42,568 nucleotides of DNA from NCBI GenBank assembly GCA_024640255.1, contig JAHEFI010000008.1:1-42568 (forward strand). The letters are read 5' to 3'. Of this stretch, positions 14,842 to 24,800 are shown in pieces. The translations under genes were made by a program, and so were the position numbers. Below the pieces are notes generated by a model that searched no databases, was not told the origin of the DNA, and was given only the letters and a program-made list of their open reading frames with translations. Within the stretch, counting starts at the first letter, position 1; every line of letters begins with the position of its first letter. This stretch comes from Bacteroidota bacterium (GTDB lineage Bacteria > Bacteroidota > Bacteroidia > Chitinophagales > Chitinophagaceae).

Positions 14842-16944
14842 TTGAGTCAATCTACTCTTTTATCTAGTCCCATCGAATACCTTAAAGGGGTGGGCCCATT
14901 GAGGGCAGATATGCTTAAAAAAGAGCTGAATTTGTACACTTTTGGCGATTTATTAAACCATTTCCCGCATAGACATATCGATAAAACGCAGGTGCTAGAG
15001 ATTGCCAAAATCACTCCAGATCAAGACTTTGTGCAAGTGAAAGGGGTGCTGATGGGTATGGATACCTTGGGAGAGAAGAGATCTAAGCGTTTGGTGAGTC
15101 AATTAAGAGACCAAACTGGTCAAATTGAATTGGCTTGGTTTCAGGGAATTAATTGGGTACAAAAGCAATTAATGGAGGGACAGACTTATATCGTATTTGG
15201 AAGAGTCAGTTTTTTTAATGGCCGAGCGCAAATTGTACATCCCGAAATAGAACCCTATGTGGCAGCCACTGCTGGACAAAAATCTGTTTTAGAGCCTGTG
15301 TATCCTTCCACTGAAAAACTAAAGTCAAGAGGATTAAATGGAAAACAAATAGGTAAACTAACCCAAGCACTCTTTATGCAAATTAGTGAAAGGGATTTGC
15401 CTGAAAATTTGCCAGCAAGTATTTTAAAAGATCAATTGAGTAGATGGGAAGCTTATAGACAAATTCATTTTCCTACATCTCAAGTATTGTATAAAAAAGC
15501 TTTGAAAAGATTGGTCTTTGAAGAATTGTTTATTGCACAAGTTAGATTGAACCTAGTAAAAATAGATCGACATAAAAATAGTAGGGGACATAAATTTGAA
15601 GTAGTAGGAGATTATTTTAATAATTTTTACAATCATCATTTACCTTTTGAATTAACGGGTGCGCAAAAAAGAGTGATTAAGGAAATTAGGCAGGATACTG
15701 CTCGCGGCTATCAGATGAATAGATTGTTACAAGGTGATGTGGGTAGTGGTAAAACCATGATCGCACTGCTTTCTATGCTAATTGCGGCGGATAATGGCTA
15801 TCAAAGTTGTATGATGGCACCTACAGAAATTTTAGCACAACAGCATTATGCAGGATTGTCTGAATTACTCAAAGACATGCCTATTGAAGTGGCATTATTG
15901 ACAGGTAGTACTAAAACTGCAGAGAGAAGAAGAATATTACAAGGTTTATTAGATGACACTATACATTTTGTGGTGGGTACACATGCTATCATTGAGGAAG
16001 TAGTACAATTTAAAAACCTAGGTTTAGCTGTTATTGATGAACAACATCGTTTTGGTGTTGCACAAAGAGCACAGCTTTGGAAAAAAGCAAGCATTCCTCC
16101 GCATGTATTGGTAATGACTGCAACGCCTATCCCTAGAACCCTTGCCATGACTGCATTTGGGGACTTGGATTATAGTGTGATGGATGAATTACCTCCAGGC
16201 AGACAACCCATTAAAACTGTACACCGTTTTGAAACAGCGAGAGCGAATGTGATGGATTTTGTGAAAACAGAAATTCAAAAAGGCAGACAAGCTTATTTTG
16301 TTTACCCTTTAATTGAAGAGAGTGAGAAATTAAGTTTTGAGGATTTGATGCAGGGTTATGAACAAGTAAAAAGTTATTTCCCTGAACCTACTTACAAAAT
16401 AAGTATGGTACATGGAAGACAAAAAAATATCGAGAAAGAAACCAATATGCAAAGATTTGTTTCTGGAGATACACAAATTTTGGTGGGAACAACAGTAATA
16501 GAAGTAGGGGTGAATGTACCCAATGCGAGTGTGATGGTGATAGAGAGTTCTGAAAAATTTGGACTATCTCAATTGCATCAGTTAAGGGGTAGGGTTGGTA
16601 GAGGTTCGGAGCAGAGTTATTGTATTTTATTAAGTAGTGTAAAAGCTAGTAGAGAAGCAAGAGAGCGATTAAAAATAATGTGTGATCATACGGATGGATT
16701 TATTATTGCAGAAAAAGATTTAGAAATACGAGGTCCGGGTGATATTGATGGCACAAGACAAAGTGGAGCCTTGAATTTTAAATTAGCCAATATTATTAAC
16801 GATAGGCAAACCCTAATTGAAGCTAAAGAAATTGCCACTGTTATTTGTGAAAAAGATCCCAATTTATCTAGTCCAGAAAATGCACCACTTAAAGCATATT
16901 TACTTTCTCAGAAATCTAAAATAGGCTGGGGTAAGATCGCCTAA
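14842..16944 (+). CDS. recG: ATP-dependent DNA helicase RecG (TTG start)
   Basis: This protein, about 700 residues long, should remodel stalled replication forks and Holliday junctions. The N-terminal wedge/OB domain opens with SSPIEYLKGVGPLRADMLKKEL, a typical RecG beginning. The helicase core follows with Walker A GDVGSGKT at 298-305 and DEQH at 399-402, then TATPIPRTLAMT and the C-terminal motif VGRGSEQSYC. No ATG lies in frame before the conserved N-terminus. Two TTG codons are available, at 14806 and 14842. I prefer 14842, which gives MSQSTLLSSPIEYL and leaves room for a promoter. The two choices differ by 12 residues. Confidence 0.92.
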   Translation: MSQSTLLSSPIEYLKGVGPLRADMLKKELNLYTFGDLLNHFPHRHIDKTQVLEIAKITPDQDFVQVKGVLMGMDTLGEKRSKRLVSQLRDQTGQIELAWFQGINWVQKQLMEGQTYIVFGRVSFFNGRAQIVHPEIEPYVAATAGQKSVLEPVYPSTEKLKSRGLNGKQIGKLTQALFMQISERDLPENLPASILKDQLSRWEAYRQIHFPTSQVLYKKALKRLVFEELFIAQVRLNLVKIDRHKNSRGHKFEVVGDYFNNFYNHHLPFELTGAQKRVIKEIRQDTARGYQMNRLLQGDVGSGKTMIALLSMLIAADNGYQSCMMAPTEILAQQHYAGLSELLKDMPIEVALLTGSTKTAERRRILQGLLDDTIHFVVGTHAIIEEVVQFKNLGLAVIDEQHRFGVAQRAQLWKKASIPPHVLVMTATPIPRTLAMTAFGDLDYSVMDELPPGRQPIKTVHRFETARANVMDFVKTEIQKGRQAYFVYPLIEESEKLSFEDLMQGYEQVKSYFPEPTYKISMVHGRQKNIEKETNMQRFVSGDTQILVGTTVIEVGVNVPNASVMVIESSEKFGLSQLHQLRGRVGRGSEQSYCILLSSVKASREARERLKIMCDHTDGFIIAEKDLEIRGPGDIDGTRQSGALNFKLANIINDRQTLIEAKEIATVICEKDPNLSSPENAPLKAYLLSQKSKIGWGKIA

Positions 16945-16995
16945 GACTGCGTTTTTTGATTATCTTGCAAGTAGACCAATTTTAAATCTATCCTT

Positions 16996-18297
16996 ATGAG
17001 TAAATATCTGCCATTAGATAACAATATCTTTATTCAGAATAGAAAAAGATTTACTTCAAAAATGCAGCCCAATAGTATTGCCATTTTTGTAAGCAATGAT
17101 GAATTTCCTTTAAATGGAGATGCGTTACATCATTATCAACAAAATAGTGATTTGTTTTGGTTATCAGGTATTGAGCAAGAAGGTTCAATGGTGATATTGT
17201 TTCCTAATAACCCAGATCCTAAGTATAGAGAAGTATTGGTTTTAACTAGACCACAAGAGTTAAAAGAAATTTGGGATGGGAAAAGATTAAGAGCGAATGA
17301 AGCCACTGCTATCTCTGGAATGAAAACTATTGTATGGTCTGATGTATTAGATGGCATGTTACAACAATGGATTCATTTAGCAGATTCCATTTATTTAGAT
17401 TCTAACGAGAATGATAGAAAAAATAATTTAGTTAGAACCAATGAGTATCGTTTCATTGATGAGATGCAAGCAAGGTATCCATTACATCAATATTTAAGAG
17501 CAGCAAAAATTTTAAAAGACCTTAGAGGTATTAAAACCAAGGAAGAGGTTCAGGTAATTCAAAAAGCGATAGATATTACTGAGGTGGCTTTTAGAAGATT
17601 ATTGAAATTTATTCAACCTGGTGTATATGAGTATGAAATTGAAGCAGAAATATTTCATTCCTTTTTGAGTCAAAGAGCTACAGGTCCAGCTTATCATAGT
17701 ATTTTGGCTAGTGGAGACAATGCAAGAACATTACACTATGTAAGTAATAATAATCAATGTAAAGATGGTGAATTAATCTTAATGGATTTTGGTGCAGCAT
17801 ATGGTGGGTATAATGCTGACTTGACAAGAACTGTTCCAGTGAATGGTAAATTCACTAAAAGACAAAAAGAAGTGTACAATGCATGTTTGCATTTACACGA
17901 TTATGCTAAATCTATTTTAAAGCCAGGCATTTCTGTTTTAAAATATACAGATAAAGTGGGTGAAGAAGCTACTAAGCAATTTTTGAAAATTGGATTATTA
18001 TCCAAGTCGGATATCAAAAACGAGGATGCAGAAAATAGAGCTTATCGTAAATATTTATACCATGGTATTTCACACCATTTAGGAATTGATGTACATGATT
18101 TAGGTACCAGAACTGAGCCAATCCAATCAGGGATGGTATTTACTGTAGAACCAGGTATTTATATCAAAGAAGAAAAAATGGGAGTTAGAATTGAAAACAA
18201 TATTTGGATTACCAAAACAGGCAATCAAGATTTGTTTAAAAACATCCCTATTAAAGCTGAGGAGATTGAAGCTTTAATGAAAAAAACAAAAAAGTAA
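16996..18297 (+). CDS. pepP: Aminopeptidase P (Xaa-Pro aminopeptidase)
   Basis: This 433-residue enzyme of peptidase family M24 removes an N-terminal residue that precedes proline. An N-terminal creatinase-like domain (about 1-175) is followed by the pita-bread catalytic domain. The dimetal ligands are visible: Asp264 in LMDFGAAYGG, Asp275 in NADLTRTVP, His360 in GISHHLGIDVHD, the Glu in VFTVEPGIYI, and the Glu in GVRIENNIW. All five are in the expected order, so the enzyme should be active. It lies 51 bases after recG and 1 base before pssA, at the head of a tightly packed run. Confidence 0.92.
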   Translation: MSKYLPLDNNIFIQNRKRFTSKMQPNSIAIFVSNDEFPLNGDALHHYQQNSDLFWLSGIEQEGSMVILFPNNPDPKYREVLVLTRPQELKEIWDGKRLRANEATAISGMKTIVWSDVLDGMLQQWIHLADSIYLDSNENDRKNNLVRTNEYRFIDEMQARYPLHQYLRAAKILKDLRGIKTKEEVQVIQKAIDITEVAFRRLLKFIQPGVYEYEIEAEIFHSFLSQRATGPAYHSILASGDNARTLHYVSNNNQCKDGELILMDFGAAYGGYNADLTRTVPVNGKFTKRQKEVYNACLHLHDYAKSILKPGISVLKYTDKVGEEATKQFLKIGLLSKSDIKNEDAENRAYRKYLYHGISHHLGIDVHDLGTRTEPIQSGMVFTVEPGIYIKEEKMGVRIENNIWITKTGNQDLFKNIPIKAEEIEALMKKTKK

Positions 18298-18298
18298 A

Positions 18299-19069
18299 AT
18301 GCGCAAACATATTCCCAATATTATTACACTGTTGAATTTGTTTTTTGGTTGTTGGGCCATTGTGTATACATTTCAAAAAGGCGCAGTGGCTTCGGTAGAT
18401 CAAGTAGGAGATATCATTATTGAAATTCCGGAGAAATTATATTTAGCAAGTGTATGCATTATGATTGCAGCCATTGTAGATTTCTTTGATGGGTTTGTGG
18501 CGAGATTATTGAAAGTAAATTCAGAATTAGGAAAGCAATTAGACTCTTTAGCTGATGTGGTTAGTTTTGGTGTAGCACCAGCTTGTATAGTTTTTCAATT
18601 TTTAAGATTAGCCTTAGCGGATAATGTAAATGCTTTATCTAGTCCTTCTTTTTTATTAGCGCCTGCATTTTTAATTGCCATGGCTGGGGCATATAGATTA
18701 GGAAGATTTAATTTGGATACAGAACAAACTACTTATTTCAAAGGAGTACCGATACCTATGATTGGTATCTTAACTGCTTGCTTCCCTTTATTATATTGGC
18801 AAGCACAAATGCCGATGGTTTCAAAGCTTTTATTAAGCCCTATTTTTTGGTATGTGTATATTTTGTTAGTGAGTTATTTAATGGTGATGAAAACTCCCAT
18901 GCTTGCGCTGAAAAGCTTGTCTGGTAAGAAAAAGCTATTATTACCATTGGCTTTAGTGGGGTTAGAAACAGCCATTTCTGCTGTATTTTTTAGATGGTGG
19001 GCCATCCCATTTGGCTTTATTGGCTATTGCATAGTATCTTTGATCTATCGTAAAACAATCACACAATAA
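18299..19069 (+). CDS. pssA: CDP-diacylglycerol--serine O-phosphatidyltransferase
   Basis: This 256-residue inner-membrane enzyme should make phosphatidylserine, the precursor of phosphatidylethanolamine. It has the full CDP-alcohol phosphatidyltransferase signature DGx2ARx8Gx3Dx3D at residues 64-86 (D64, G65, A68, R69, G78, D82, D86). Several hydrophobic segments surround it. The N-terminus RKHIPNIITLLNLFFGCWAI is typical of the Bacillus-type (type II) PssA. It starts 1 base after the pepP stop and ends 7 bases before purS. Phosphatidylserine decarboxylase is not in the window. Confidence 0.9.
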   Translation: MRKHIPNIITLLNLFFGCWAIVYTFQKGAVASVDQVGDIIIEIPEKLYLASVCIMIAAIVDFFDGFVARLLKVNSELGKQLDSLADVVSFGVAPACIVFQFLRLALADNVNALSSPSFLLAPAFLIAMAGAYRLGRFNLDTEQTTYFKGVPIPMIGILTACFPLLYWQAQMPMVSKLLLSPIFWYVYILLVSYLMVMKTPMLALKSLSGKKKLLLPLALVGLETAISAVFFRWWAIPFGFIGYCIVSLIYRKTITQ

Positions 19070-19076
19070 TTGAAAC

Positions 19077-19328
19077 ATGATATTCCAAGTTCAAATTAAA
19101 GTAATGCCTTTAAAAGATTTATTAGATCCTCAAGGAAAGGCTGTATTAGGCGGTTTACATAATTTAGGTATGACTGGTGTTCAAGATGTAAGAGTAGGTA
19201 AACATATCACATTACAAATTGATGCTGCCAACGAAGCTGCTGCAAGAGAAATAGCAGAAAATGCAAGCAAGCAATTATTAGCCAACGCAGTAATGGAATA
19301 TTTCGAAATTGAATTCGTTAAAGCTTAG
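19077..19328 (+). CDS. purS: Phosphoribosylformylglycinamidine synthase subunit PurS
   Basis: This 83-residue protein is the small bridging subunit of the three-part FGAM synthase (PurS, PurQ and small PurL) in purine synthesis. It helps pass ammonia from PurQ to PurL. The family features are the opening strand FQVQIKVMPLKDLLDPQGKAV, then GLHNLG and VQDVRVGKHITLQID. Small PurL and PurQ genes are not nearby. The gene instead sits between pssA and rsmI with gaps of 7 and 9 bases, so it appears separated from its partners. Confidence 0.88.
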   Translation: MIFQVQIKVMPLKDLLDPQGKAVLGGLHNLGMTGVQDVRVGKHITLQIDAANEAAAREIAENASKQLLANAVMEYFEIEFVKA

Positions 19329-19337
19329 TTGTAAAAT

Positions 19338-20006
19338 ATGCTTTACTTAGTACCTACTCCCATTGGAAATTTAAAAGATTTCACATTTAGGGCGGTAGAA
19401 GTACTACAACAGGTAGATTTTATTTTGTGTGAGGATACAAGAACTTCCTCCAAATTATTACAGCATTACAATATCCAAAAACCACTCACTCCTTATCATC
19501 AGCATAATGAGCATAAAGTGGTAGAGCATTTGGTTACTCAATTAAGTGCCGGAAAAAATATAGCGCTTATTACAGACGCTGGATCGCCAGGGATTTCTGA
19601 TCCGGCTTTTTTATTGGTAAGAGCTTGCAAAGCAGCTGGGGTAGAAGTTACCAGTTTGCCAGGAGCCACTGCATTTGTACCCGCATTAACCAATAGTGGA
19701 TTACCTGCATCTAGTTTTGTATTTGAAGGGTTTATACCCTTGAAAAAAGGCAAGAAGACTTTAATGGAATCTTTGGCCAATGAAGAGCGCACGATGATTT
19801 TTTACGAGAGTCCTATGCGTTTGGTAAAAACACTTGAATTATTTAAAGAATATTTTGGGGCTGATAGAAAAGCTGCAGTAAGCAGAGAGTTGACCAAAAT
19901 CTACGAAGAGAATATCACCGATACCCTTGAAAACCTAATAACTCATTTCTCAGCAAAGCAAGTAAAGGGCGAGATAGTAATTGTTGTATCTGGTAAAAAC
20001 GATTAA
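19338..20006 (+). CDS. rsmI: 16S rRNA (cytidine(1402)-2'-O)-methyltransferase
   Basis: This 222-residue enzyme of the tetrapyrrole-methylase fold should methylate the ribose of C1402 at the decoding centre. The N-terminus LYLVPTPIGNLKDFTFRAVEVL, then ILCEDTRTSSKLL, then ITDAGSPGISDP and LPGATAFVPAL form the standard RsmI pattern. The later ESPMRLVKTL and VSRELTKIYEE agree. The protein is slightly shorter than the E. coli enzyme because it lacks the extended C-terminus. It starts 9 bases after purS and ends 2 bases before the AraC-type regulator gene. Confidence 0.93.
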   Translation: MLYLVPTPIGNLKDFTFRAVEVLQQVDFILCEDTRTSSKLLQHYNIQKPLTPYHQHNEHKVVEHLVTQLSAGKNIALITDAGSPGISDPAFLLVRACKAAGVEVTSLPGATAFVPALTNSGLPASSFVFEGFIPLKKGKKTLMESLANEERTMIFYESPMRLVKTLELFKEYFGADRKAAVSRELTKIYEENITDTLENLITHFSAKQVKGEIVIVVSGKND

Positions 20007-20008
20007 GA

Positions 20009-21193
20009 ATGCTCTCAGATTTAATTTTTATTGGAAGTATATTTTTAGTTTTTGTCACAATCTATTTATTACTATTTACAAAAAACGCTACAAGATCATA
20101 CGCTGATTATATATTATCTTTTTTGTTACTTGTTCATACATGGTCAGTAATTTTATTTTTATTGTTGTATTCGGAATATATTTTCAAGTTTCCTCATTTA
20201 TTTAAAACGGGTCTTCCAACAAATTTTTTAATTGCACCTTTATCTTATTTATATGTCAGAGCTGTTTTGTATAATGAAAAAAAGCTTCAGTATAAAGATT
20301 TGATACATTTGACACCCTTCTTTTTCATCTTTATTAATTATTTGCCTTTTTACGGGTTATCGGCTAATGAAAAAACGATAATTATTGAAAAATCTTTACA
20401 ATACTGGCCTGACGCCTATAAACAACAGGCGGGATTATTTCCCGAAAATCTTGCAATACTATTTAGATTAATTTTAGCAATTATTTATTTAGTGTTACAA
20501 TGGAATCTTTTAATATCTTATAAAAAAGAGCATAAAGAAAATTCAATTCAATTACAAATTAGCAATGTAATAAAATGGCTTAAATTATTTACCATAACAA
20601 CAACCGCAATACTTACTGGTTTATTGGCGATACTATTTGCAATATATTTCTTCCCTTCATACTACAATAATGATTTTGTAACTCAAATTCCAAGTTTTTT
20701 AGTTTCTGGAGGTTTTTTTGCTATGGCATCCTATCTTTTGACACATCAAGATGTATTATCCGGTCTCCCATTTTTAAAGTATAAAGAAGTGGAATCTATT
20801 GTAGAAAATGATAAAAGGTATAATCTTCCATATTTTAATGTAGATTATTCTAGAGAAATGGGGATGATTAAAGAATATTTTGAACATGAAAAACCATTCT
20901 TAAGAAAAGACTTAAGTATTAATCATGTGTCTGTTGCTTTAAATATACCTTCTAGAGAATTATCCTTTATTATTAATAACCATTTTGGGCAAAGATTTAA
21001 TGACTTTTTGAATAAGTATAGGATCGAGTATATTACAAAAAAAATTAATAGAACTTATTTGTCCAATTTTACAATGGAAGCTATTGCTAATGAAGCTGGG
21101 TTCGCTTCAAAAAGCTCCTTTAATTTAGCGTTCAAAAAATTCAATCTTTGTACTCCAACAGAATATCTGAACAAAAAGGAGCTAACTAATTAA
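20009..21193 (+). CDS. Membrane-anchored AraC-type transcriptional regulator
   Basis: This 394-residue protein has about seven hydrophobic segments in its first 245 residues (near 4-24, 35-54, 70-86, 101-116, 146-168, 190-215, 225-245). A cytoplasmic AraC/XylS DNA-binding domain occupies about 298-390. Two helix-turn-helix units are visible, NHVSVALNIPSRELSFIINNHFG and MEAIANEAGFASKSSFNLAFKKF. The layout suggests a one-component sensor in the inner membrane that binds DNA directly. The ligand is unknown. It starts 2 bases after rsmI but is more AT-rich than the genes before it by eye. It directly precedes the secreted-fibre gene pair, which I infer to be its target. Confidence 0.82.
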   Translation: MLSDLIFIGSIFLVFVTIYLLLFTKNATRSYADYILSFLLLVHTWSVILFLLLYSEYIFKFPHLFKTGLPTNFLIAPLSYLYVRAVLYNEKKLQYKDLIHLTPFFFIFINYLPFYGLSANEKTIIIEKSLQYWPDAYKQQAGLFPENLAILFRLILAIIYLVLQWNLLISYKKEHKENSIQLQISNVIKWLKLFTITTTAILTGLLAILFAIYFFPSYYNNDFVTQIPSFLVSGGFFAMASYLLTHQDVLSGLPFLKYKEVESIVENDKRYNLPYFNVDYSREMGMIKEYFEHEKPFLRKDLSINHVSVALNIPSRELSFIINNHFGQRFNDFLNKYRIEYITKKINRTYLSNFTMEAIANEAGFASKSSFNLAFKKFNLCTPTEYLNKKELTN

Positions 21194-21223
21194 TTATTAA
21201 TGCCTCCAAAGGCAGCTTAATAA
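21194..21223 (+). terminator. Imperfect hairpin after the AraC-type gene
   Basis: TTATTAA-TGCCT pairs with AGGCA-TTAATAA across a CCAA loop, with a two-base GC bulge. No T run follows, so it is a weak terminator candidate. It could instead be an RNA structure in the leader region. Confidence 0.4.
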
Positions 21224-21231
21224 ATATTAAT

Positions 21232-21256
21232 TGTATGAATTTCTGATTTTCATACA
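21232..21256. promoter_or_regulatory. Perfect inverted repeat upstream of the surface-fibre genes
   Basis: TGTATGAA (21232-21239) and TTCATACA (21249-21256) are perfect 8-base arms separated by 9 bases. A partial third copy, TTCATAAC, lies at 21273-21280. The site is 39 bases after the regulator gene and 77 bases before the type IX protein gene. That is where an operator for the fibre genes would be expected. The binding protein is unknown. Confidence 0.5.
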
Positions 21257-21333
21257 CTCTTCAGATGTAAAATTCATAACACCTTGTTTTTCAAGTATAT
21301 TTTTAACTGTAATAAAGGTTAAAAAATATATTA

Positions 21334-21864
21334 ATGAGTTACTTGATTAATCAACTTGGGAGATTTCTAGTTTTATTATGTTGCTTTTTTTCATTTATCG
21401 ACCCATCCTTTTCACAATCAATAACACCTTCTACTTTAAATAATGGCGGGGGATCTGGGTTAGGAATGGAATGGAGTATGGGGGAGTCAGTTTCTATTGC
21501 ATATTTTACCACTTCAAATTTGTCTTTAACAACAGGAGTTTTACAACCACTTACTTCAGTGGTAACAGGAATTAATGATTTTGGTCCAACTGTTTTCGGA
21601 AATGACATTATCATGGGTCCCAATCCTGTCTTTAGTCAATTACATATAAAAGCGGGATTTAATCAAATGGGGACTTTAAGTTTTCAGTTAATTGATGCAA
21701 AATCTGCATTACTCAAAACAATTGAAGCTGGAACCATTTTTAGTACTTATGAAAAAGATATTGTACTAGATACATACGCTGCTGGTGTTATGTATATAAG
21801 GGTATTGTTTAAGCCTACTAATGGAATTTTAAAATCTGGTATATATAAAATTATAAAGCTCTAA
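21334..21864 (+). CDS. Small secreted protein with type IX sorting domain
   Basis: This 176-residue protein has a signal peptide (about 1-28) and a C-terminal type A type IX secretion domain (about 93-176). The latter runs from the entry motif GPNPVFSQLHI to the final GIYKIIKL. Only about 65 residues lie between them. They include MEWSMGESVSI and LTTGVLQPL, a pattern like the 'GE...GFQQP' module of small Bacteroidota surface proteins. It should cross the outer membrane through the type IX system and become surface-attached. Its TAA shares a base with the ATG of the fibre gene, so the two products are probably made together. A role as anchor or base for the fibre is inference. The residues before the signal peptide (MSYLINQLGR) are slightly long. 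Confidence 0.75.
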   Translation: MSYLINQLGRFLVLLCCFFSFIDPSFSQSITPSTLNNGGGSGLGMEWSMGESVSIAYFTTSNLSLTTGVLQPLTSVVTGINDFGPTVFGNDIIMGPNPVFSQLHIKAGFNQMGTLSFQLIDAKSALLKTIEAGTIFSTYEKDIVLDTYAAGVMYIRVLFKPTNGILKSGIYKIIKL

Positions 21865-24800
21865 TGTGTAAAAATCTCTTTATAGGAATCATTGCCACTT
21901 GCTTATTATTAGTTCAAGGAAATTTACATGCACAAACTGGTTTAAATTTTCAAGGTGTAGCTAGGTCAAGTAATAATACAATTTTGGCTTCTCAACCCAT
22001 TAGTATTAGATTAAGTATTCTACAAGGTTCTGCCAATGGAAATGCGGAGTATATTGAAATTAGAAAACTCAACACTAATGCACAAGGTTTGTTTAATGCG
22101 GTTATAGGTGATGCAGATGCAATCAGTTCAATAGGAAACTTTAATACAATTAATTGGAAGAATACACCAAAGTTTTTAAAGATAGAGATGGATGCTAATG
22201 CAGGAAATAATTTTACGACAATCGGCACTACACAATTTCAATATGTAGCATATGCTCAGTTTGCAAATAGCGTAAATGCAGAAAATATAGCAGGAATTGT
22301 ACCAATCGAAAAGGGTGGAACTGGTGTAACAACCATTGCTTCATTAAAGTCGTCTTTAGAATTAGATAAAAAAGTAAATACAACAGATTTAACTAACGGT
22401 TTAAGTCTTAAAGTAGATAAAGTTGAAGGAAAAGTTTTGTCTAGTAATGATTATACCAATGCCGAAAAAACAAAATTGGCAGCAATTGTTGGAACAAATA
22501 CAGGAGACCAAGATTTAAGCTCATATGCAACAGTTACTGCACTAGCATTAAAGGCTAATATAGTGGATCTTAATAATGGTTTATCAATTAAAGAAAATAG
22601 TTCAAATAAGTCTAATGCTATTGATTTAGGAGGAGCCAATCCTAGTGATATATTATTCCCTACTCAAAAAGCAGTTAAGCAATATGTTGCAGCAAATTCT
22701 GCGGCAGGTGGTGTTGCAGATGGAGGAATAAGTACTATTAAATTGGCAGACGGGGCAGTTACTTATTCTAAGTTTCAAAATATTCCCACCAATACAATCT
22801 TAGGTAATACCAGTTCATCAACAGCTAGTATGCAAGCAATTACTACCACTGGGTCAAATAATGTTGTTTTATCTAATAGCCCAACCATATCTTCTCCAAC
22901 CTTAATTACACCTGATATTGGGAATGCAACAGCATCTACTATAAATAGTATTCAATTGTTAGCACCTGGTTCTGAACAGGCTTCATTAACCGTTATAGGG
23001 TCAGCTACAATTAAGAGGGCTAATAATGGTGATGATGCACCAAACCAACGCTATGAAAGTTTGTTAACAGATGGAATCGTGAGTTTGAATACCGATCAGC
23101 CTATTTCTGGAAAAAAAACATTTTTCAATGATATACAATTGGGAAATATTGGAGGAATTGGATCTATTACTCCTACGACAATAAACTTTGCTAATGGTAG
23201 TAAATTAGGAGATGTACAGAATATAAATGACGGAGCTCCTGATAATGATGGATCTATAGATTTATATGCTCCCGATGGTGCAAAATGGGTTCAATTAAAT
23301 TATGGAAATTCTAATTATGTTTCAGTAGGGCCAGATTTTGCAGTCATTTATGTTAATGGCAATGAATGGAAGTTTGATAGTTATGGTTTTACAACAATTC
23401 CTAGTCATGTTTTCTTGGGTGGGAGTATATTTTTTAGCCAAGATGGAATAACAAATAATACAGATGCAAGTATTGTGAATTCTGGACCTTTATTACAAGT
23501 AAAAGTTAGAGATATAACTGATCAAGAAAAAAGTCAAGACTTGGAGGATTATGGTATTGATTTAAATTTTGCTGATAAAAGTGAAATTCAGATGGATGAT
23601 AATTCAATTGAATCATTTGTTAAATATATTGATGTTACGAATGATTGGGAATCAAATTTAAAAATCAATCCAAGTAACTTAACTTACATGTTTTTTAATC
23701 ATTCAAGTCGCGAAGGATATTATTGGGTATTTGATGGAGAAACGCTTAAAACTATTTTACCAGGAGATTTAATTTTAAATGACAGAAAAAGAATTGATTT
23801 TATTAGTGGGGACCCTTCTGTAACAAACTCATATATTTATTCAGATGGACCATTTTTAAAAATACATAGTCGTGTTGCAACAAGTGATGAAATAGCTGGT
23901 GACAGAGAAAATGGAATTAGTTTAGAATATAATAATAACAATGTAACTGCTAACAGTAGTGGTGTTGGAATGAATGTTCATAATGAAAATACAGGCTCTG
24001 ATACATTTGTGAGTCTGTCTGAATCATCATTTAATTTTTATTCAAATGATAATACTAATAATCAAAATAGGTGGTACTTTGATGGACTGGATGCAAGTAC
24101 AAATTTGCCTGGGGCTTTATTTTTAAATGGGAACATAGAGACATCTGGTAATTTGAAATTGGGAAACACATTATTCCCCAATACTTCAGGAAATCCCGGT
24201 GATGTATTAACAATAGACGCTCAAACTGGTAATGCCGTTTGGCAATTACCAACTAGCAGTTCTATAACCAATCAAATTACTGGGGTTGGTTCTATAGGAC
24301 AAATTTCATTTTTTAATGGCGTTAATTCTTTAAATGGAGATTCTAAATTATTTTGGGATAACAGTTATAAGCGTCTAGGGATAGGTATAAGTGCACCTAA
24401 TTATCCTCTTGAACTAAAACAAGAAGTGGAGGACGAGTTTGGATTATATATTTCTTCTCCCCCAAGAGGAGGCAGTACTCATGCTTACGGCACTTCAATT
24501 GGCTTTAGATCTAATTTAGATATCAATCAACCAGGAACATCAAAAAATGGATCTTTTCAACTTGATAGTGATGGGAATATGGTTTTTAGAACTATGCAAA
24601 ATGACATGTTTTTCGATAATTTTAATGATCCGGGTTTAGGTAATATTAATTATTCATCAATCAATTTTAGAATTGGGCCAGAGCAGGGTTTAAAAAAAGG
24701 AATGAATTTAAATAGCGATGGAGATTTACATGTAGATGGAATTGTTCAATCAGGGGGCATTACTCTAACTTCCGATATTCGTTTAAAGAAAAATATCCTT

